Under the pieces are notes generated by a model. It was not told the DNA's origin, ran no database searches, and worked only from the letters and a program-made list of their open reading frames with translations. A DNA stretch of 64,000 nt. It comes from Streptomyces sp. NBC_01210. Lineage in GTDB: Bacteria > Actinomycetota > Actinomycetes > Streptomycetales > Streptomycetaceae. Where the stretch lies: positions 868,001 to 932,000 of the forward strand of contig NZ_CP108549.1 of the NCBI RefSeq assembly GCF_036010325.1, in the 5' to 3' direction. The position numbers and the translations under genes are program-made. Positions 36,101-45,317 of this stretch are shown one piece after another (positions within the stretch are counted from its first letter, which is position 1; the number at the start of each line of letters is the position of its first letter).

Positions 36101-38058
36101 CCGCCGCCTGTCAGGGCGGGCCTCGGCAGTCCGAAGCGGTCGGCGACGTCCTCGACGCGGGGGGTGAAGTCCGGTTCCAGGCCCGGGAAGAGGAACGCCA
36201 GTCGGCCGGCACCGCGCCCGAGGAGCGGACGTGGGGTGAACCAGACGCCGCCGCGGCCGCGCCACGGCTTCCCTCTGGCGACGACCGCCGCTGCAAGAGC
36301 CCGGCGCTTGGGTGTGAGTCCGAGGACGGCGAGGCGGCAGGGGCCGTCGGACCGGGGCGTCGCAGGGACCTGGCCGGAGGCCGACAACTCCTCGACCAGG
36401 CGGGCGAGTTCACCTGAGGACGCGGCGGCAAGGAGAGTCATCGTGGCCTCCCCTGCCTCGGCGGCGGCCGCCGCCGGGGCGCGCTGCTCGTCCGGGGCCG
36501 GCGGGACCCTCTCCTGGCCGGCCCGGACCCCGGACCTCCCGGAGCCCCGGGAAACCGGCTCGGCGACACGGTGCGCCGCATCCCGGTCGCGCCGTCGTCC
36601 GGGGGCAGCAGCCGACGCCGGGGCCCCGGGCGCCTCCTCCAGCACCACATGCGCGTTGATCCCGCCGAAGCCGAACGCATTCACGCCCGCCCGTCGCGGT
36701 GCCCTCCCCCGCTCCCAGGGCTCCGCCTCCGTCACCGGGCGCATACGCGTACGGGCGAAGTCCTCGTGCGGGTCGTCGAGATGGAGGGTCGGCGGCAGGA
36801 TCCCGTCGTGCACGGCGAGCGCGGCCTTGATCAGCCCGGCCATCCCGGAGGCCTGCATGGTGTGGCCGAGCATCGACTTCACCGAGCCCATCGCGATCGG
36901 TTCGACGCCCGCCGCGGGAGGGCCGAAGACCCGGGCCAGGGTCGCGAGTTCCGCCTCGTCGCCGACCGGCGTCCCGGTGCCGTGCGCCTCCAGCAGGCCG
37001 AGCGCGTCGGGCGCGGCCGGGTCGAGACCGGACCGCGCCCAGGCCTGGGCCAGGGCACGCACCTGGCCGTCCACCAAGGGGCTCATCAGGCTCGCCGCCC
37101 GGCCGTCACAGGCCACGCCGACTCCTCGTACGACGGCGTAGACGCGGTCGCCGTCGCGTTCGGCGTCGGCCAGGCGCTTGAGGAGGACGACGCCGGTGCC
37201 TTCGGACAGCAGCGTGCCGTCGGCGCGCCGGTCGAAGGGGCGGATGTGCTGGCTCGGGCTCAGCGCTCGCAGTTGGGTGAAGACGCTCCACAGCGTGGCG
37301 ATATGGCAGTGGTGCACCGCCCCGGCCACCACCAGATCGCAGCTGCCGCCCGCCAGCAGGCCGGCCGCCTGCTCGACGGCCAGCAGGGAGGAGGCACAGG
37401 CGGCGTCGAGGGTGTAGGCGGGGCCGCGGAAGTCGAGGCGATTGGCGGTACGCGCGGCGGTGAAGCTGGGGACGAGGCCGATGGATGCCTCCGGCCGTTC
37501 CGGGCCGAGGCCGGCCTGGAAGGCCTCACGGACGGCTGTGATCCGGTCCTCGCCCAGCTCGGGGGCGAGTTCGCGCAGGGTCGCCGCGAGTTGGTGGGCG
37601 GTGCGCACGCGCTGGTCGAGGCGGGCGGTGGCGACGCCCATGAACCCGCCGCGGCCGAGGATGACCCCGATCCTGGAGCGGTCGGCGGGCAGCCGCTCCT
37701 CGCCTCCGGCATCGGCCACGGCCTCGGCGATGACGCGCAGCGCGAGCAGCTGGTCGGGCTCTGCCCCGGCCACGGCGGCGGGCATGATCCCGAATCGGGT
37801 CGGGTCGAAGGCGGCGAGGCCGTCGATGAAACCGCCGCGCCGGCAGTAGAAGCGGTCGCTGCGGGCAGTTCCTTCGGCGCCGTGCGGGTCGTAGTAGACC
37901 TCGGGGTCCCAGCGACCGGGCGGTACGTCGGTGATGGCGTCCGTGCCCGCGAACAGGTTGGTCCGGTAGGCGGCCAGGTCGGCGGCGCCGGGGAAGACGG
38001 CGCCCATGCCGACGATGGCGGCGTCGGCCGGGCGTGGGCCGCCCCGCGCGTCAGCCAC
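33160..38058 (-). CDS. KS-AT-DH-PPTase iterative polyketide/fatty-acid synthase
   Basis: A 1,632-residue synthase. The ketosynthase (1-480) has D-A-A-C-A-S-S with C221, plus H359 (E-A-H-G-T-G-T) and H399. The acyltransferase (about 600-900) has G-H-S-L-G-E (S687) and G-F-H-T-P (H788). A long Ala/Pro linker (about 915-1110) contains no ACP. A double-hotdog dehydratase-like domain (about 1120-1360) keeps H1127 and D1285, though the usual H-x-x-x-G motif is altered. The C-terminal 4'-phosphopantetheinyl transferase (about 1440-1600) has G-I-D-I-E and W-C-A-K-E-A-A-A-K. Ending in a built-in PPTase is a feature of PUFA and enediyne-type synthases. Starts GTG 38058, overlapping the previous gene by 8 bases. 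Confidence 0.87.
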   Translation of the reverse strand: MADARGGPRPADAAIVGMGAVFPGAADLAAYRTNLFAGTDAITDVPPGRWDPEVYYDPHGAEGTARSDRFYCRRGGFIDGLAAFDPTRFGIMPAAVAGAEPDQLLALRVIAEAVADAGGEERLPADRSRIGVILGRGGFMGVATARLDQRVRTAHQLAATLRELAPELGEDRITAVREAFQAGLGPERPEASIGLVPSFTAARTANRLDFRGPAYTLDAACASSLLAVEQAAGLLAGGSCDLVVAGAVHHCHIATLWSVFTQLRALSPSQHIRPFDRRADGTLLSEGTGVVLLKRLADAERDGDRVYAVVRGVGVACDGRAASLMSPLVDGQVRALAQAWARSGLDPAAPDALGLLEAHGTGTPVGDEAELATLARVFGPPAAGVEPIAMGSVKSMLGHTMQASGMAGLIKAALAVHDGILPPTLHLDDPHEDFARTRMRPVTEAEPWERGRAPRRAGVNAFGFGGINAHVVLEEAPGAPASAAAPGRRRDRDAAHRVAEPVSRGSGRSGVRAGQERVPPAPDEQRAPAAAAAEAGEATMTLLAAASSGELARLVEELSASGQVPATPRSDGPCRLAVLGLTPKRRALAAAVVARGKPWRGRGGVWFTPRPLLGRGAGRLAFLFPGLEPDFTPRVEDVADRFGLPRPALTGGGTLVERAVDAIAVGRLFARVLPELGIEADLLAGHSLGEWTAMVVAGMYPQRAVDTFLDSLRPGDLDVPDLVYAALGCGARQAADALRGLDRVAVSHDNCPHQSVLCGEPGPVAEALTRLAAEGVLAQELPFRSGFHTPMWAPYLDQVRAAFAALPLRPQTVPVWSATTGTTYPEPEHEVREVVLRHLLEPVRFRELTARLYAEGVRAFVQMGPGSLPGFVGDTLHGRAHLAVSAGAGRGGSGLDQLRRLAAALWTEGLNPRWERLTEHEPPSPAVPASAVPETSAAPASADAAPVPPAALAPPDRPTADAQSLVRLDGAATVEPAAHAAPVASAHGPVRLDLGSPLVSMGAAAPALHLGGPTRPTRSPVAGHPALLSALDAVLEETEGAARTVVEASRAAAPAVAPSAGQSSAAYAPGVAAPPAVGVPAPPAARTSARQQAAPAVSRVPAAPAPPPPHRTRRRLSLETMPYVLDHCVYLQPDTWPEPSDRFPVVPMTTLLELAADAARQSEPGRVVAGFDDVRALRWLPVAPPVDAEITTTPATDGSDRVRVEIGGCATVTVVLADRHTARPAPDPAPLTGEGPPPVSAEALYRDRWMFHGPGFAGVHEVTAVAEDGIRGLLRSLPAPGALLDAAGQLLGHWMQLRLTADRLVFPASLERVRLYGPAPRDGELLRATARIRAVRPDSVRGDVELTSADGTLWARLEGWTYRRFAADERVWPMKFTPEICGIGEPQPGGWCLARRRWTDPASQELVMRRYLGAAERAVYEQRPPRARAAWLLGRIAAKDAVRQLLWDDGAGPLFPVEIPVGNDEHGRPRTEGPLAAGLRLSLAHKDRLAVAYAHTAQAVGIDIEAVTDDPGALSRIALTSDERRLAGQLAAREGAGLAQALTALWCAKEAAAKAEGAGLGGRLRQWTVTDGSTGLRVTSPEGRSHTVRISTVHDRPGPDTPPEVFVVAWTVPARTPARSVTPTPTEASHGI

Positions 38059-41000
38059 GGCGGGCCTCGCCCGGAACAGAGCTCTCTTCCGCGAGGAGTA
38101 CGACCTGGCCCCCGGTGCCGCCCGCCAGCTCGGCGAGGAACGCGGCCGTGCCTTCGGCCGGGTCGATGAGCGGGATGCCGCGGCTCGCGTACATCCGTTC
38201 CAGCTCCGGCGTCACCATTCCGCCGGCCTCGGCCGCCCACGGGCCCCAGTCGACGGCGAGGACGCGGCCGGGGAAACGGCGCGACCAGGCGGGGGTGGCG
38301 GCGAGCGTGTCCAGGGCGTCGTTGGCGGCCGCGTAGTCGGCCTGACCGCGGTTGCCGAAGACACCGGCGACGCTGCCGAAGAGGGCGAGGAAGGCCGGTG
38401 CGGGGGCGTCGCCGTGGTCGGCGGCGGCGTCGGCGAGGTGCCGGGCGCCGTCGACCTTGGTGGCGAACACCCGCGCGAAGGAGGCCGGGTCCTTGTCGCT
38501 GAGCAGCTTGTCCTGGATGGTTCCGGCGCCGTGCACGATCCCGTCGAGGCGGCCGTGACGTGTGCGTATGTCATCCATGACGGCTCGTACGCCATCGGAG
38601 TCGGTGACGTCGGCCGCCTGGTAGCGCACGGAGGCGGCAACGCCGTTGAGGGCGGCGAGGGTCGCGCGGATCTCGCGTGCGGCCAGGATGCGGGACGCTG
38701 CCGCCTCGATCTCGGCGGGGGTTCGCAGGCCCTGGCTGACGAGAGCCGCGCGCAGCGCGACCCGGTCGTGGGCGTGGGCGACGGCCGGGTCCTCGCCGGC
38801 GTCGGGGGGCGGAGTGCGGCCGATGAGTTCGATGTGGCAGCCGGTGGCAGCTGCGAGGGCGATGGCCGTACGAGCGGTGATGCCGCGGGCTCCGCCGGTG
38901 AGCAGTACGACAGCTTCGCGGCCGAACGGGAACTGTGGCGCCGGTGCGGTGTCGGTGAGGGGGGCGGGGACGGTACGCAGCGTGTTGCGGGTGCCGTTGG
39001 TGTACCCGACGGCCACCGGCTCCTCGGGCGCGCACAGTTCGGCGATCAGATGTGCGGCGATCCGCTCGGGACGGTCCTTGGGATCGACGTCCACGGCGCG
39101 TATCTGGGTGCCGGGGTATTCGATCGCGGCGGTACGGGCGAATCCGTAGAGTCCGGCGCCGGGGATCGGGTCCGGGTCGGCGGAACCCGGGGAGCCCGGT
39201 GCGTCGGGCGCGTCCGGTGACTGCGCGGTTCGGCCGAACGCTCCGCCGCAGCCGGTGACGAGCAGCAGTCGGCGGGTTCCCGCGATCAGGGTCTCGCGCA
39301 GTGCGGCGAAGGCTTCCGGAAGCACGGGGGCAGGGGCGGGCCGCAGCGCGCTGAGGTCCACGACACCGTCGGCGTCGGACCCGGCGGCGTCGGCCAGGCG
39401 GTCCTGGTGGACGGTACGTACCTCGGCGCCCTGGGCCTCGAGCGCCGCGGCGAGAGCGACGGCGACCCCGAGTCCGTCGTCGACGACGGCGAACCGCCGG
39501 CCGGGCAGTACGTCGGCGGGGTCGCGGGTCGCGGGCGGACCCACGGGCGTGACCTCGACCAGGAGCCGCGCGGGCCGGGCGGGGCTCCGTTCGGCGACCG
39601 GGCTCGGCGCCGGGCCCGTGGCCGGATCCTGGACCACGTTCGGGGGCCGGTCGCCGCCCGCAGCCCATCCTGCGCCAAGGCCCGCACCCGGGACCAGGCC
39701 CGGGACCAGGTCCGTCCTCGCATCCACCGCCGGATCCGTGGTCGTGCCACGCGCGACGATCCAGTCGACGATTCCGCTGATGGTCTTCAGCCGCGCGAGT
39801 TCCTCCACCGCCGATTCCGCCGGGCCGTCCGCACCCTGCGGCAGCCCGATCCGGTCGGCGAGCGCACCGATGATCTCCACCCGCTTGATGGAGTCCACCG
39901 AAAGGTCGGCCTCCAGGTCGAGGCCGGGGTCGAGCATCTCCCGCGGGTAGCCGGTGCGGACGTGGACGATCTCCAGTACCGCGTCCATGAGTTGATCGGG
40001 CGTCAGAGGATCTGTGACGGCCGGGTCGGCCACGGGCTGGGGCCCCCCGCGCTCGGTCGGCCCGGAGTATTCGGTCGGCACAGTGGCGTACGACTCGGGC
40101 TCCGGCGCGGTCGGCGGTGCCGATGGCCCGCCCGCCCCCAAGTAGCCCAGCAGAACGTCTCGTTGCGCGGCCACCAGTTCCCGCGCTCCGCGCAGATACT
40201 CCAGTACGGCGTCCTCCCGCCGGTCCACCGCCGCCACCGAACGGGCCACCGCCACCCGCCGGGCCGGGCGCAGCCCGCCCGCCACGGGCTCGCCGTCCGC
40301 CGTCCGTACGAGATGGCCGTCCACCAGCCATCCGGCGCGCCGCGGCGGCTCGGCGGGCAGCGCCACCGTACGGCCCGTGAACAGTGGCTCGAGGTCGATC
40401 GGCACGCCCGCCACGGCGAGTTCGGCGAGCGCGGTCACCAGGCGGGTCAGACCGTTCTCACCCTGGACGTCGAGGGGGACGGCGTTGTGCGGCCGGTCGC
40501 CCAGGATGCGGCCGACCAGGCCGGTGAGCACCCGGCCGGGGCCGGCCTCGACGAAGGTGCGCACACCGGCCGTGTACATGGCCTCGATCTGTTCGACGAA
40601 GCGCACGGGCTCGGCAAGCTGACGGGCCAGCAGTTCCCGGACGGCCGCCGGGTCGGCGGGGTACGGGCGCGCGGTGGTGTTGGACCAGACAGGGACGGCG
40701 GGCGCGGCCACGGCCGCACCTGCCAGTTCGGCGGCCAGCGCACCGGCTCCACCGGCGACGACTTCGCTGTGGAAGGCGCAGGCGACCGGGATGCGTTCGG
40801 CCGCCATACCCGCCTCGCGCAACGCGGCAATCGCGGCCTCGACCGCCGGGGTCGGGCCCGATATGACGCTCTGCCGGGGCGCGTTGTGGTTGGCGACGAC
40901 ACATCCGGCCGGCAACTCGCGTATGCCGTCCGGGGCCGACGGCACTGCGGCCATCGCTCCGGGGTCGTCCCCGGCGGCGGCCAGAATCGCCTCGGCACGG

Positions 41001-44000
41001 CGGTCGCTGAGCCGCAGGAGGGTCTCGGTGTCGTACGCACCGGCCGCCCAGAGGGCGACCAGTTCGCCGTAGGAATGCCCGGCCGTGCAGTCAGGGCGTA
41101 CTCCCAGCGAGGTGAGCAGCATGTGCGCGGCGGCGCCGGCGAGGCCGAGGGCGGGCTGGGCGGTCCGCGTGTCGGTGACGGCGGCGCGCTGGGCGGCTCG
41201 TTCCTCCGGGGTGAAGGCGGCGGGCGGGAACATCGCGGCGACACGGCGCGGATCCGCGTCGTACAGCAGCGTCCGCAGACGCGGGAACGCAATGAAGAGA
41301 TCACTCAGCATGCCCGGGCGCTGACTGCCCTGACCCGGGAAGAGGAAGGCCATCCGGCCGGGGGCGCCCGTGTCATCGGCTGCGTGAACACCGTCGCCGG
41401 AGACGAACTCCCGGGCCCGGCCCAGCTTTTCGGCCAGGTCGTCCAGGCTGGTGGCGACGACCGCGACCTGGACGGGGACCTGGGCCTGGCCCTCATCCGC
41501 GGAGCCCGCGGAGTACCCGGAAGCGTCGGCAGCCTCGGCAGCGAGGTCGCGCAGCGGCCAGGGACGTCCCGCCGCGTCATTCTGTTCCAGCCGGGCGGCG
41601 AGGCGGTCGATGGCGCGCAGCGCGGCCTTGCGGCCGGCGCCGCGGAAGCAGAACAGCTCGGCGGGCCAGGAGTCCAGCCCGTGCACGGGCTCGCCCCCAT
41701 CCGCGTACCCGGCGAGAACTGCGTGGTAGTTGGTGCCGCCGAAGCCGAAGGCGCTGACCGCGGCGAGCCGCCGCCCGGCGGGCGCGGCCCATGGTCTGGC
41801 CTCCGTGTCGAAGAAGAAGGGGCTGCTGTCCGGCCGCCAGTCGGGGTTGGGGCTGGTCAGATGCAGAGTCGGCGGCCGTACGCCGGAGTGCACGGCCCGG
41901 ACCGCCTTGATGAGCCCGGCCAGGCCCGCCGCACACTTCGTATGGCCGAGCTGCGACTTGACCGAGCCGAGCGAGCAGAAGCCCGGGCCGCCATCGCCGC
42001 CGAAGACCTCGGTGAGGACGGTCAGTTCGGTGCTGTCGCCCACGACGGTGCCCGTGCCGTGTGCCTCCACGAGACCGATCTCGGCGGGCGCGATCCCGGC
42101 CCGCCGGTAGGCACGTTCCAGGGCGCGCCGCTGTCCTTCGGGTCGTGGTGCGGTGAGGCCGAGCGAGCGTCCGTCACTGGATGCGCCAACGGCCTTGACG
42201 ACGGCGTAGATACGGTCGCCGTCGCGTTCGGCGTCGGCGAGGCGCTTGAGGACGAGGCAGGCGACGCCCTCGCCGAGTGCGATGCCGTCGGCGGCCGCGT
42301 CGAAGGGCCGGCACCGGCCGGTGGGCGACAGTGCGCGTACCGAGGCGAACATCAGGTAGTCGTTGATGCCGTTGTGCACATCGGCGCCGCCGCACAGCAC
42401 CATGTCGCTGTCGCCGTCACGCAGTTGCTTGCAGGCCAGGTCGAGGGCGGCGAGCGAGGAGGCGCAGGCGGCGTCGATCGTGCAGTTGGCGCCGCCGAGG
42501 TCGAGGCGGTTGGCGACGCGTCCGGCGATGACATTCGCGAGGACTCCTGGGAAGGAGTCCTCGGTCAACCGCGGCAGTTGGGCGTCCAGTTCGGGCGGCA
42601 GCTCACCCAGGTAGCCGGAGTGGAGGGCACGGAAGCCGTAGGCGCCGGCGAGGTCGGTGCCGGCTTCGGCGCCGAAGACGACTGAAGTCCGGGAGCGATC
42701 GAACTGCCGCTCCCTGGCGTAACCGGCGTCCGCGAGGGCCCGGGCGGAGACGTCGAGGGCGAGCAGCTGTACCGGTTCGATGCTGCCGAGCGAGGCCGGG
42801 GCGATGCCGTGGCTGAGCGCGTCGAACGGTGCGGGCGGCAGGAAGCCGCCCCACCGGGACGGAGTCCGCTCCCCTGCCCGTGCCGGGTCGGGGTCGTAGT
42901 GGGCGGCCGGGTCCCAGCGGTCGGCGGGCACTTCGCGCACGGAGTCGGTCCCGGCAACGATGTTCGCCCAGTACCCGGCGAGGTCGCCGGCGCCGGGGTA
43001 GCGGCATGCCATGCCGACGACCGCGATGTCGAGCGGGGCCTCTTCGTGCGGAGCGGGCTCGGCCGAAAGACCCCGGAGCTGTTCGGCGCGCTCGGCGAGC
43101 AGTGCCGTCGCGCCATCGGTCACCTGGGCGTGCAGGGCGGCGACCGTGGTCGTGTCAGTGCGTGCGGTGGCGATCTGGCCGAGCATGTACAGTCCCTCGC
43201 CGCGCTGCTCGCCCTCGTCCACCGGAACGGGTCCCGCAGCGGTGTGGCGCAGGCCCTTGCTGGCGATACGCAGCCGCCCGAGGTTGAGTTTCTCCAGCTC
43301 CTCCCAGACCTCGTTCGGGCTCGCGCCGTCCTGCCGCAGCCGCTGCGCGGTGGCGGTGAACGTATCGGCGTACGGTGTGGCGGCGCAGCGTGTCGCGTGC
43401 CCGGGCGCGGTGCGGAGCAGTGTGGTGGTGTCGCAGTCGAGCGCTGCCCGCTGAAAGCCCGGCAGTACGGCTCCGGCGGCGACGGCCTCCTCGGTGAACA
43501 GGTAGGCGGTGCCCATGAGTACGCCGGTCCGGGCGCCGCGCTCGGCCAGCGGCCCGGCGGCGGCAGCTGCCATCGCCGCCGAGCGCTCGTCGTGGATACC
43601 GCCGGCGAAGAGCACGTCGAGTTCGGCGGGGTGGGGGCAGGAGAGCAGCCGCTCGATCTGCTCCTCCCAGAGCGGGAAGGCGGCACGCGGGCCGATGTGG
43701 CCGCCGCACTCGAGCCCTTCGAAGACGAACCGCCGCGCTCCCTCGGCGAGGAATTGCTCCAGCAGTCCCGGCGAGGGTACGTGCAGATAGGTCCTGGTTC
43801 CGGCGGCTTCGAGCGGGGCGGCCTGGGCGGGGCGGCCACCGGCGATGATCGCGTACGGCGGGCGCACTTCGGCGACGGCCGCGAGCTGTTCGCGGCGCAG
43901 TTCGTCCGGGGCGAAACCGAGCAGTCCGACGCCCCAGGGCCGGCCGGCCAGGCGCTCGGCGGTTTCGGTGAGCAGTTCGCGTACCTCGCGGCCGTCCATC

Positions 44001-45079
44001 ACGGCCAGGGCGAGAAAGGGCAGTCCACCGGCGTCGGCCACGGCGGAGGCGAACGCGGGCCGGTCGCTGACCCGGGTCATGGGTCCTTGGACCACGGGCG
44101 GACGCTCGTCCCCGGGCGGACGCTCGTCCCCGGGTGGGCGCTCGCCCACCGGCGGGCGCTCTGTCACGCGCTCTTCCGCCGGCAACCGGTCTACGCCGGG
44201 GCGCGGCTGGAGAGGACGGGCCCGTACGGCCGCTTCGAGGTGGTCGGTGATGGCCGCCCGTACGGCCTGCACGACAGCACCGGTCGTACGGTGGCACGCG
44301 GCGAGCCGGGCGGCGCTCGCCCCGTCCTGGCCGATGGGCAGCGGCTGGGTGCGCAGATCCCCGGCGCCGAGCACCTCGGCGATGTCCCCTTCCGGTGGTG
44401 CGAGATCCGGGCGGGTGTAGACACGGTGACCCGCGACGAGGGTGGTCTCGCTGCCGTCCATGGCACGGATCGCGGCCGCGACCGCGCGGGGCAGACCGCC
44501 CGCGCCCTCGGTGGTGAGTGCGAGCTGCGTGTCGAGTACGACGCCGGCGGCGCCGCCGGCGACCGCGGCGGCGGCCGTGTGGGGCCCGATGCCGCCGGCC
44601 GCGTGGACCGGGACCGTCAACCCCGGATCGGCGAGCAGACGTTGCAGCAGTACGAATGTGGTCAGTTCGCCGACCCGGCCGCCGGCCTCATGTCCTTTGG
44701 CGACGATTCCGGCCGCTCCGGCGGCGACCGCGGCAGCGGCTTCGGCGGGGCTGACGACCTCGGCCCACACCCGGCGCCGGCCGCCGGCCGCCCAGTCGCC
44801 CGTTCCGGTCCGCCACCAGGCTTCGGTGAGCAGCACGGTGTCCACGGCGTCGGGCAGTTCGTCCGGCGTGAGCGGGCATCCGGCCGGCACCCGCACTCCG
44901 TACGACCCGTGAAGCCCGGCAAGCGCGCTGCGCGCCCGGTCGCGGTCCCTGCCGAGGTCGAGCAGGCCCAGCGCGCCGGCACGTTCCGCGGCCGCGACCA
45001 TCCGGGGACGGGGCTCCTCGAACGGGCTGACCACCACGACGAGATCCCGGCGGGAGTGCCGGGTGTGCTGAGAGGTCAC
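38051..45079 (-). CDS. PUFA-synthase-like protein: NMO-NMO-KS-AT-ACP-KR
   Basis: A 2,342-residue multidomain synthase. It begins with two nitronate monooxygenase/PfaD-like TIM-barrel modules (about 15-290 with G-H-E-A-G-G-R, and 330-680 with G-L-E-C-G-G-H-I-G-P), which in PfaD act as trans enoyl reductases. Then KS (about 683-1125; C872, H1007, H1046), AT (about 1240-1520; G-H-S-Y-G-E with S1336, H1437), one ACP (D-L-S-V-D-S-I-K-R-V-E-I, S1730) and a large KR (about 1850-2340; L-L-T-G-G-A-R-G-I-T, S2236, Y2249). The S-I-K-R-V-E ACP motif and KR form are characteristic of PUFA/heterocyst-glycolipid synthases. Start GTG 45079 after AAGGAGAG; a longer in-frame start lacks a ribosome site. First gene of the minus-strand cluster. 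Confidence 0.88.
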   Translation of the reverse strand: MTSQHTRHSRRDLVVVVSPFEEPRPRMVAAAERAGALGLLDLGRDRDRARSALAGLHGSYGVRVPAGCPLTPDELPDAVDTVLLTEAWWRTGTGDWAAGGRRRVWAEVVSPAEAAAAVAAGAAGIVAKGHEAGGRVGELTTFVLLQRLLADPGLTVPVHAAGGIGPHTAAAAVAGGAAGVVLDTQLALTTEGAGGLPRAVAAAIRAMDGSETTLVAGHRVYTRPDLAPPEGDIAEVLGAGDLRTQPLPIGQDGASAARLAACHRTTGAVVQAVRAAITDHLEAAVRARPLQPRPGVDRLPAEERVTERPPVGERPPGDERPPGDERPPVVQGPMTRVSDRPAFASAVADAGGLPFLALAVMDGREVRELLTETAERLAGRPWGVGLLGFAPDELRREQLAAVAEVRPPYAIIAGGRPAQAAPLEAAGTRTYLHVPSPGLLEQFLAEGARRFVFEGLECGGHIGPRAAFPLWEEQIERLLSCPHPAELDVLFAGGIHDERSAAMAAAAAGPLAERGARTGVLMGTAYLFTEEAVAAGAVLPGFQRAALDCDTTTLLRTAPGHATRCAATPYADTFTATAQRLRQDGASPNEVWEELEKLNLGRLRIASKGLRHTAAGPVPVDEGEQRGEGLYMLGQIATARTDTTTVAALHAQVTDGATALLAERAEQLRGLSAEPAPHEEAPLDIAVVGMACRYPGAGDLAGYWANIVAGTDSVREVPADRWDPAAHYDPDPARAGERTPSRWGGFLPPAPFDALSHGIAPASLGSIEPVQLLALDVSARALADAGYARERQFDRSRTSVVFGAEAGTDLAGAYGFRALHSGYLGELPPELDAQLPRLTEDSFPGVLANVIAGRVANRLDLGGANCTIDAACASSLAALDLACKQLRDGDSDMVLCGGADVHNGINDYLMFASVRALSPTGRCRPFDAAADGIALGEGVACLVLKRLADAERDGDRIYAVVKAVGASSDGRSLGLTAPRPEGQRRALERAYRRAGIAPAEIGLVEAHGTGTVVGDSTELTVLTEVFGGDGGPGFCSLGSVKSQLGHTKCAAGLAGLIKAVRAVHSGVRPPTLHLTSPNPDWRPDSSPFFFDTEARPWAAPAGRRLAAVSAFGFGGTNYHAVLAGYADGGEPVHGLDSWPAELFCFRGAGRKAALRAIDRLAARLEQNDAAGRPWPLRDLAAEAADASGYSAGSADEGQAQVPVQVAVVATSLDDLAEKLGRAREFVSGDGVHAADDTGAPGRMAFLFPGQGSQRPGMLSDLFIAFPRLRTLLYDADPRRVAAMFPPAAFTPEERAAQRAAVTDTRTAQPALGLAGAAAHMLLTSLGVRPDCTAGHSYGELVALWAAGAYDTETLLRLSDRRAEAILAAAGDDPGAMAAVPSAPDGIRELPAGCVVANHNAPRQSVISGPTPAVEAAIAALREAGMAAERIPVACAFHSEVVAGGAGALAAELAGAAVAAPAVPVWSNTTARPYPADPAAVRELLARQLAEPVRFVEQIEAMYTAGVRTFVEAGPGRVLTGLVGRILGDRPHNAVPLDVQGENGLTRLVTALAELAVAGVPIDLEPLFTGRTVALPAEPPRRAGWLVDGHLVRTADGEPVAGGLRPARRVAVARSVAAVDRREDAVLEYLRGARELVAAQRDVLLGYLGAGGPSAPPTAPEPESYATVPTEYSGPTERGGPQPVADPAVTDPLTPDQLMDAVLEIVHVRTGYPREMLDPGLDLEADLSVDSIKRVEIIGALADRIGLPQGADGPAESAVEELARLKTISGIVDWIVARGTTTDPAVDARTDLVPGLVPGAGLGAGWAAGGDRPPNVVQDPATGPAPSPVAERSPARPARLLVEVTPVGPPATRDPADVLPGRRFAVVDDGLGVAVALAAALEAQGAEVRTVHQDRLADAAGSDADGVVDLSALRPAPAPVLPEAFAALRETLIAGTRRLLLVTGCGGAFGRTAQSPDAPDAPGSPGSADPDPIPGAGLYGFARTAAIEYPGTQIRAVDVDPKDRPERIAAHLIAELCAPEEPVAVGYTNGTRNTLRTVPAPLTDTAPAPQFPFGREAVVLLTGGARGITARTAIALAAATGCHIELIGRTPPPDAGEDPAVAHAHDRVALRAALVSQGLRTPAEIEAAASRILAAREIRATLAALNGVAASVRYQAADVTDSDGVRAVMDDIRTRHGRLDGIVHGAGTIQDKLLSDKDPASFARVFATKVDGARHLADAAADHGDAPAPAFLALFGSVAGVFGNRGQADYAAANDALDTLAATPAWSRRFPGRVLAVDWGPWAAEAGGMVTPELERMYASRGIPLIDPAEGTAAFLAELAGGTGGQVVLLAEESSVPGEARRG

Positions 45080-45200
45080 GGGCTCTCCTTGGGTTCCGAG
45101 CAGGGTGTACGGGTGTCGCAGGAGGAATAACCCGTCAGTAACCGCCATGCCGCGTTGAATGGTGCGGCGGTCGGCGGGCACTGTCAACGCACATCAGCCA

Positions 45201-45221
45201 CCCATGCCACAGAGGTATGGG
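45201..45221. promoter_or_regulatory. LysR-type binding site between PKS and LysR genes
   Basis: CCCATGCC-ACAGA-GGTATGGG is an inverted repeat with one mismatch and contains the T-N11-A signature (T45205, A45217). It lies about 120 bp from the PKS start and 97 bp from the LysR start, where an LTTR would control both divergent genes. Confidence 0.5.
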
Positions 45222-45317
45222 CTGCTGTCGGCCACGGCTCAACTCCCTTGGCCGAATGGACACTTGTTCCCCCTGGTGCCCCTTACACCCGCAAGGCCCG
45301 GCCGCTAACGTCCGCTC

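Noticed and set aside
39407..42685. 1,092-codon open frame on the plus strand
   Set aside because: It is antisense to the synthase KS-AT-ACP region, and its product is Gly/Arg/Val-rich without domains.
44088..44165. Short repeated region in the synthase linker (GGCGGACGCTCGTCCCCG units)
   Set aside because: It is an in-frame low-complexity E-R-P-P-G-D linker between the two NMO modules, not a CRISPR array or mobile element.
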